From assembly GCA_015039465.1 (NCBI GenBank), contig MU130540.1, positions 428,132-489,639 of the forward strand: a stretch of 61,508 bases of DNA, given 5' to 3'. Position numbers and translations under genes: made by a program. Positions within the stretch are counted from its first letter, which is position 1; each line of letters starts with the position of its first letter. This stretch comes from Phlegmacium glaucopus. Taxonomy: Eukaryota; Basidiomycota; Agaricomycetes; Agaricales; Cortinariaceae. This document shows, one piece after another, positions 56,193 to 61,508 of this stretch. The notes beneath the pieces were generated by a model. The model had not been told where the DNA came from. It did not search any database and saw only the letters and a program-made list of their open reading frames with translations.

Positions 56193-58141
56193 TCAGCAGT
56201 AGTAGCTGTCTTGGTCATAAGAGGAAGGGGGGAGGCGTTCGTTGGAATGATTGTGTTGGATAGAGTCGACAATGCGCTTGGCAAGAGGTGGGGGGTAATG
56301 TCCTTCCCGGAATAAGTGAAGTTCTGTGGAGTTGTATGGATGGGTCGAATCAACAATGAACCTGTGGAGATCAGCTGGGAGCTGGATCTCGGGTAAGAGG
56401 AGGTCAATAGATGGGTAGACCCCCCTTGAAGGACCGTCGGCTGGGTTGGACTTGCTGGGGACATACATCGCATGGATGGATATGGAGTCGCCAATGTCTT
56501 CAAGGAAGGAATGGATACGCCGGAACACACCATTGATGGCCTTGTTCCTACTCCTATTATTCCGCCATCCTTCAACCACTCCATTGTTGTCGCCATATGC
56601 CTTAAAGTGTCCGCTAGTACCAATAAACCTTGCGATGGTCTTGATGAGGAGTTCAAATCCAACCGCTTCCGCCCATCCAATGTCTCAGGCACCGTCAAGC
56701 GATTGCCAGCCTGGAATGAGTCGCCATGCTCTCCATCTTTCATTGATAAGGATAGCAATACCGACACCTGAACTCGCATCTGAAAATGCGTTAGGATCGG
56801 GGAGCTCGTGAGGTGCAGGGATAGGTCTGGAGACTGAGAGTCGACTAAGCCTTGCGGACCACCAGAGGAGATCGTCTGTAATACCTTTGACCGGTGAATA
56901 CAGAAGGAAAGGGTGGTTATTACATAATGGCAACATGGCTTCAAGACCGGTGAGGTAAGCTCGGCCAACAGGAACGACAAGGCAAGCGTGTAGCAACTTA
57001 CCATACAACTTTTGGACATCGTGAAGGATGTGAGTCGATCTGTGGAGCCATTCTTCAATGTTAGAGATATATTTGGCTCTCTTCTCAGCGGTAAGTGATA
57101 CAGTGAGAGTTGGTAAATCCCAATGAAGACCAATATACGAGGTGGATGATGCAAAGGGGGTGTCTTTGGAGCACTCCCACGGGATTCCAAGCGTGTCAGA
57201 GAGCCGGTCGACATCATCAAAGTTATAAGAGTACTGCTGGTCTTCGGCAGAGTGGGGGGAATGATTGGAGTAGTCGATACATGGGAACCGGCAATCTTCA
57301 ACATGTTCGTCAAGTGTGCCATCTGGAAAGGTGTCACCACCATACCATAGACGGCCGCCATCCTGTCTCTGTCCTCTAATGGATAGGTGAGCATGCCAGG
57401 TGGCGCATCGTCGGTTGTATTCAGCAAGGTATATGAGACGGATCCGGAAGAGTGCGTGGTCATTGACCCATTTAACCAATGGGCCAATCCCACGGTATCT
57501 GAAGAGGTCAGTGCCTGCATCAGCGACCACGCCATAGACTCCAGAAGAAGGGCAAACTCCAAAGCATGTCGCTGTATCGATGCAGAAAGCATCCTCGCCA
57601 ACCCGAGCAACTGCACCGGGCCATTGGGTATAGTGTAAGGGTATGGTCCGATATGCTTCTGCAACGTCGCAAGTGGCAACCTGGGAGTCTGGAGGGAGAC
57701 GATGGATGAGGAGAGAAAAAATCGAGAAGGTACCCCAAGTAGATGGAAAATCGTCCGAGTCGACGAAGGAGTTAATGGAAGGATTGGGAAAAAGTGCTGA
57801 TGTATTATGAGGAAACGAGTAATTTTGTAGAATATGAAAGTGGTTCGGTCTTCTGGGTTTAGGTATAATCGAAAAGGGGGAAGATTGGAAGGGACCAATG
57901 AGTGATTCAATATCTCATTGAGTGAAAGGGCCCAGGTATCGCCGTTTATCAATCTCGAGTTGAACAATTTTGTTGAAATGCTCAGCAAATTCAATAATAA
58001 CATCTTTATTGGGTGGGATCTGGGTCTGGGTAATTTTGGGGAAATCGAGGATGAAACCGGTTCGCATGCTCTGAGGAATGTGAGAGTATTTGTCAAAAAT
58101 ACCAGCCTCTCGTAGCAGAGACTCCCAAGCGTCCGGATCAT
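56193..58141 (-). pseudogene. reverse transcriptase and RNase H of the retroelement
   Basis: One frame, interrupted by TGA at 57915-57917 and TGA at 56685-56687. It starts with LTPYDPDAWESLL, continues with SLIGPFQSSPFSIIPKPRR, QVATCDVAEAYRTIPLH (the first catalytic Asp), FGVCPSSGVYG and VKWVNDHALFRI. The last should be the metal-binding V-D-D-H; codon 57462-57464 is AAT, so Asp is replaced by Asn. RNase H follows (PNAFSDASSGVG, then YGDNNGVVEGW and MYVPSKSNPADGPSRG). It stops at 56193, out of frame with the recombinase. Confidence 0.82.
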
Positions 58142-58610
58142 ACGGAGTGAGCGCTTGGAGCTTTCTCTGCTCGAGGACAATCTTGAGCGCCATGCATTGA
58201 AGAGGTGCAACCAGAGCAAAAGTGGCGGTGGTCGTGTCGAGGACTGGGACAGCCAGCTGAGCGTTGCCAATCGGCGCAGGTTGGACAGCCATCGCGCATT
58301 GTGAGTGTCTTGTTGACTCGAGTCGCGAGAGAGGGGAAGGATTTGTCCCATAGCGTCGACGAGTTGCAGTCGATGACTTTGTGAGGGTGACGGCCAAGGC
58401 AGACTGCACAAGCGGAGTAGACCCTTCCAAGTGTGCTGGCCTGAAAATCCATTTTCTTTAGATTATGTGATTTCTCCAAAGTAGGCTGCTTTGGGCCAAC
58501 AGGGTAACGAGCAGGGGAAAGTGAACGGTGACGAGGTTCACGGATGCTATTGCGGTTCCCAGACCTTTGTTGTTGAAAGGAAGAGGAACCGCTTGCTCGT
58601 TGGTCAGACT
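58138..58610 (-). pseudogene. gag zinc-knuckle exon of the retroelement
   Basis: Begins after a likely 3' splice site near 58610 (SDQRASGSSSFQQQRS) and encodes Cys/His-rich blocks: SACAVCLGRHPHKVIDC, MRDGCPTCADWQRSAGC, HRHFCSGCTSSMHGAQDCPR. The frame ends at 58138. Downstream sequence resumes in the next frame, with an extra A in the run at about 58162-58164; this could be a degenerative insertion or a frameshift site. Confidence 0.72.
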
Positions 58611-58631
58611 GGGATAGTGATATGAGGAAGA

Positions 58632-58785
58632 AGTGTGCACGATGCAATAAGGAGCATGCACGATGCAATAACAGGAGCATGCGTGATGCAATAAAGGAGC
58701 ATGCGTGATGCAATAAAGGAGCATGCATGATGCAATAAAGGAGCATGCATGATGCAATAAAGGAGCATGCACGATGCAATAAATG
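58632..58785 (+). repeat. 22-bp minisatellite
   Basis: About six to seven head-to-tail copies of GGAGCATGCATGATGCAATAAA with single-base variants (GCATGC followed by A/G-C/T). It lies in what should be the intron between the two gag exons of the retroelement. The GCATGC core is self-complementary. Confidence 0.88.
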
Positions 58786-58939
58786 GGAGGGTGGGTGATT
58801 GGTGATTTTAGCGAGCGCGATGCAACACAGGAGAGCATGTGAGATGACATGGCAGGGCAAGGACAGCATAGCATGAGTGGATTGGTTGATAAATACGACA
58901 AAAGTAAGAGGAAAGAATCATTTTAGCAGTTATTCAAAG

Positions 58940-59858
58940 GAATTCTGGAAAAAACAATGAGATATACCCGGCAGTCTCTCTCATTATCCTTTCGATTACG
59001 GTCCTCCCAGTAGACTTTATCGCGAGTTTTATGAATTATCTCTTTGTTGATACGAGACAAATTGTATGCTCCATGCGGGGAAGCAATGGCAAGGTGCCAA
59101 AGCCTCCTTTGCTCTGCTTGGTAAACAATAAGAGTCTTTTGGTCCAGGGGGTCTCTGGATGATCTAAGCTCGTGAATCTGGAGATTTCCCCAGAACTTGG
59201 CCAACATGGTCACATGATCCTGGGGCCAATCAGCTTCTTCCATAGCGACAATCATTCAAGGGGCAGCCTGACAAAAATCTTCCCATAGAATATCTTTGTC
59301 ATCGACAACCCCAAGCACGGTCTTAGCAGATGCCGCAGGGACCCAAGAGGTGGAGCCATTGGATAGACAAATCATTACCATAGCTTCGTCGTCAACAGAG
59401 TTGGTATTCCAAAATGCTTCATCAAGACCCGCATTCGTGTAGTACCATAATTCCACATACAACCCTTTCTCCATTTTTCTAATCGCGTAATTTGATGTGA
59501 CGACGGGAGCTATTGTCGGTACATCTCTATCCGGAATGGGAATATATTTCATTTTGTTCTTTTTCATCTCTTCCTTCCGAAGATTCTCTTCTTCGTCAAT
59601 CCTGGCCTGGACCCTCAGCAGATCAGCCTCTGACTGTAACCGATGGTGCTCCGTGAGAGCAGCCGCATCATCATTGTTCTGTTGTTGCCATCTAAGTTTA
59701 TCAGCGTCGTTACCGGCATCCCAAATATTCTTTAGGAGCTGTATGGCCTGTTCCTCAGTAGTAGTGGGATTGACAAAAGGGGCACGGGCTGCCGTGTAAA
59801 TAGGGGAGGCAAAATCAGGGCATTCTAAGAGACCCGGATCCGACTGAATTCTAGGCAT
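58940..59858 (-). pseudogene. gag-like N-terminal exon of the retroelement
   Basis: Starts at ATG 59858 (MPRIQSDPGLLECPDFASPI) and runs 200 codons to a TGA at 59256-59258, then continues in the same frame (MEEADWPQDHVTMLAKFWGN, DPLDQKTLIVYQAEQRRLWH, VYWEDRNRKDNERD) to a probable splice donor near 58970. It contains a charged helical segment (EEENLRKEEMKKNKMK) and a W-V-P-A-A-S motif. I recognise this as the gag-like protein that precedes the recombinase-type retroelement in agaricomycetes. The TGA replaces what is probably an Arg codon between AAP and M. Confidence 0.78.
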
Positions 59859-61430
59859 TGGTTTGAAAAACTCTTAATTTATATTTAAATAAATTGGTGT
59901 GTCCTCTAAATTCGAAAGAAAGATAGAAGTGCTTGGATGACGAGCAGGGAGAATTATCTTGAGGTTGTGGTGGTAGTGTGACAAAAGGAAATTATCACAT
60001 CACAACCTAAATCGTCACGTAGACTAAATTCTACATTCGCACTCGTTCCTCGTGCTCTCTTAGAATAAAATTTATATAACATCTCTCACTAATCCAAATG
60101 GAGCATTTGAAACAGGGGATGATGGGTCACGTGACATATTACTAAGCTTTAATCAATATTTACGCTTTTCACAAGTCTCCGCCAATCTCATTTTCTGAGC
60201 ACCGCTTGTTATTTTGGGTAAATGAAGTTTTAGAAGGTTGGTCATGTATACTAACATCGACTACTTTTGGGCTACAACAGTGAGTGATTTAAAGTTTATC
60301 AATGCTCAATCGAGTTCCTGTCAATTTCGGCATGGAATGCTTATAGGTTGGACCAAAAAATTCGTCGATTGGACTCGCCAACTTATTGTCAGTCATAGTA
60401 ATATCAACCAAGACCTGATATTAACCATGGCACAATTGATGAAATCTCTGAGTCTTCAGGTAATCGTTCCATTCAGACACTCTACTTCAGGCCGACTCAT
60501 CTGCAAGTTGCAGGATACAATGCCATAGATGCTTGTTTGACTAAAAAAAAGGAAGCGCCGGTTGAAGGTTGAGGCTATCGTAGACTCAGACATACGATGG
60601 GTTGACCGACGGCCCTTTTATGTCGATCAAGTCTGCTTCAAAATCAGCTTTGCTAAACTTAATCAACAGATTCATGCTTTGGGGTTGTAAGGAATCAATA
60701 GTTCTATTTTATTCACTCAACCCTTCTGTCATGAACGTTTCCTGATTTACAGCAAAAGTACTATCTTGTTGGGTGATGGTGACAACACCTAATACTCTAC
60801 CTGCCATTGTTACTACGGTGAGTCTGGCTGGTTCACCTGCACAGGATATACTGGCTCGTTCTCTAATGAGCTTCGAGACGCTTCTATTTTCCAGGATGGG
60901 ACTTCGATTATCTCAAGTACGAAATTGACTGTCCTTACAACTTGTGCTTGGTTAACAGTCATACTGAATATTCTGTGTGCAGGCACGATAACCGCGCTAG
61001 TAAGTATGAGATATTTAGCTTCCTGGAATGAAACTTCATGTTTGATGTAGTTCCATTTGACGCAGAGTCATTTGCCAAGGAGTGGCCAGAAGTTGGATTT
61101 TTTTCACTGGTATTTTGATGTTGACAGGAAGCTACTATTTCGATGGTTATTTATTAGAGTACCAACGCATGGCTGGTGCGCTGGCTAAAGTCGGGGAAAG
61201 TACCGGGACATACTTTGTGGAATGGGCAGCCAGTATAGTTAGAATACCCCGTCAAAGACGGAGGAGCGAAATGTCAAAATGTACCATCATAGACCCAGCA
61301 GCGGACTAAGCTGATGCTGGGAATATGTCCGTCATTGACCGATAAGCTGATGCCCCTACACATATGGGGGGTAATGGGTGCAGGTGAGCACTAATCGGGT
61401 ACCTGAACCAATTATCTACTCAAAAATTAG
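59859..61430. other. unassigned right-hand region
   Basis: No gene firmly supported. Near 60908-60990 a hydrophobic block (LTTCAWLTVILNILCAG) resembles one helix of the agaricomycete seven-helix family seen at 17059, but no consistent exon chain was found. The start of the region should contain the 5' end of the retroelement. Confidence 0.3.
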
Positions 61431-61508
61431 CCAGAAAGCGGTTTCTGGCTGGGCGCTCGGGATACCCCAGGACCAGCCAGAAAACACATTCTGGGCTGGG
61501 CACTCGGG
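61431..61508 (+). repeat. partial tandem repeat at the window edge
   Basis: Two copies of a unit of about 46 bp, AGCCAGAAA...TGGGC(G/A)CTCGGG, separated by ATACCCCAGGACC. Each unit contains an inverted pair AGCCAGAAA/TTTCTGGCT. The array is cut by the window end, so its full length is unknown. Confidence 0.7.

Larger units (their letters stand above)
54974..59858 (-). mobile_element. tyrosine-recombinase retrotransposon (DIRS/Ngaro-like), degenerate
   Basis: Read on the minus strand, the order is gag (59858 to about 58940), a second gag exon with zinc knuckles (about 58610-58140), reverse transcriptase and RNase H (58140-56193), and tyrosine recombinase (about 56180-54974). Presence of a tyrosine recombinase rather than a DDE integrase points to the DIRS order. 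Agaricomycete genomes carry many related copies. This copy is disrupted: in-frame TGA at 59256-59258, 57915-57917 and 56685-56687, a one-base shift near 58162, and a frame change between RNase H and recombinase. No flanking split direct repeats were found by eye. Confidence 0.85.

Noticed and set aside
56200..58411. First two thirds of a 1145-codon open frame on the minus strand
   Set aside because: Its residues are low-quality Ser/Leu/Pro-rich sequence. The overlapping frame contains the reverse transcriptase and RNase H motifs, so this part is a shadow; only the recombinase third is genuine.
60890..61310. Possible seven-helix membrane gene
   Set aside because: One hydrophobic block looks right, but I could not chain exons with consistent phases or find the other helices.
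1..61508. CRISPR arrays, rRNA genes, bacterial-type operons
   Set aside because: None seen. The only short regular repeats are the minisatellite at 58632-58785, the WD40 array and the edge repeat, none with unique spacers.

Overview
The window looks like nuclear DNA of an agaricomycete (mushroom-forming) fungus. Genes are split by many short GT-AG introns of about 50-60 nt, and the gene families are typical of this group: a NACHT-WD40 NLR-like protein, F-box families with leucine-rich-like tails, BTB proteins, a type-3 copper tyrosinase, a seven-helix membrane protein, and a retroelement with reverse transcriptase, RNase H and a tyrosine recombinase. I rebuilt exon structures by eye from splice signals and phase. 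For almost every multi-exon model the exon lengths sum to a multiple of three, which supports them, but no transcript data were available.

Layout. 0-11.7 kb is a decayed, repeat-rich, largely CpG-poor region: a broken Rds1-like ferritin-domain gene, a pair of direct repeats, and an NLR pseudogene (two in-frame stops, one frameshift) with thirteen near-identical WD40 repeats. 11.7-18.4 kb holds ATG13 (autophagy) and a seven-helix membrane protein, both on the minus strand. 18.5-24.5 kb is a tandem segmental duplication carrying two BTB genes, a 5'-truncated LINE and copies of a divergent promoter module. 24.7-31.7 kb holds an F-box gene, a BIR-domain gene (survivin/Bir1 type) with two MluI cell-cycle boxes just upstream, and a low-complexity protein. 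32.6-43.1 kb holds a second kind of F-box gene, a FAD monooxygenase, a DMPK-like AGC kinase with a long disordered tail, and a second copy of the first F-box gene. 43.4-51 kb, all minus strand, holds a short-chain dehydrogenase, a tyrosinase and a MYND-finger protein. 51.3-53.4 kb is a nest of inverted-repeat elements. 54.1-54.5 kb encodes a small predicted secreted protein missed by simple ORF calling. 55-59.9 kb is a decayed tyrosine-recombinase retrotransposon. 60-61.5 kb is mostly unassigned and ends in a partial tandem repeat.

How it fits together. Conserved single-copy genes (ATG13, BIR1, the DMPK-like kinase) are interleaved with fast-moving family genes (NLR, BTB, F-box) and transposable elements. 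The BTB/F-box/BIR1 neighbourhood has been repeatedly duplicated and recombined: BIR1's divergent upstream region exists in three copies, an F-box 3' remnant is fused to one of them, and the two full F-box paralogues 16.6 kb apart share a 285-bp perfectly identical tract inside otherwise diverged genes. The clearest novelty candidates are the small secreted protein whose middle exon and flanking introns are a tandem duplication, the gene-conversion tract, the triplicated BIR1 promoter, the three-layer element nest, and the recurring CpG-transition pattern of gene decay.
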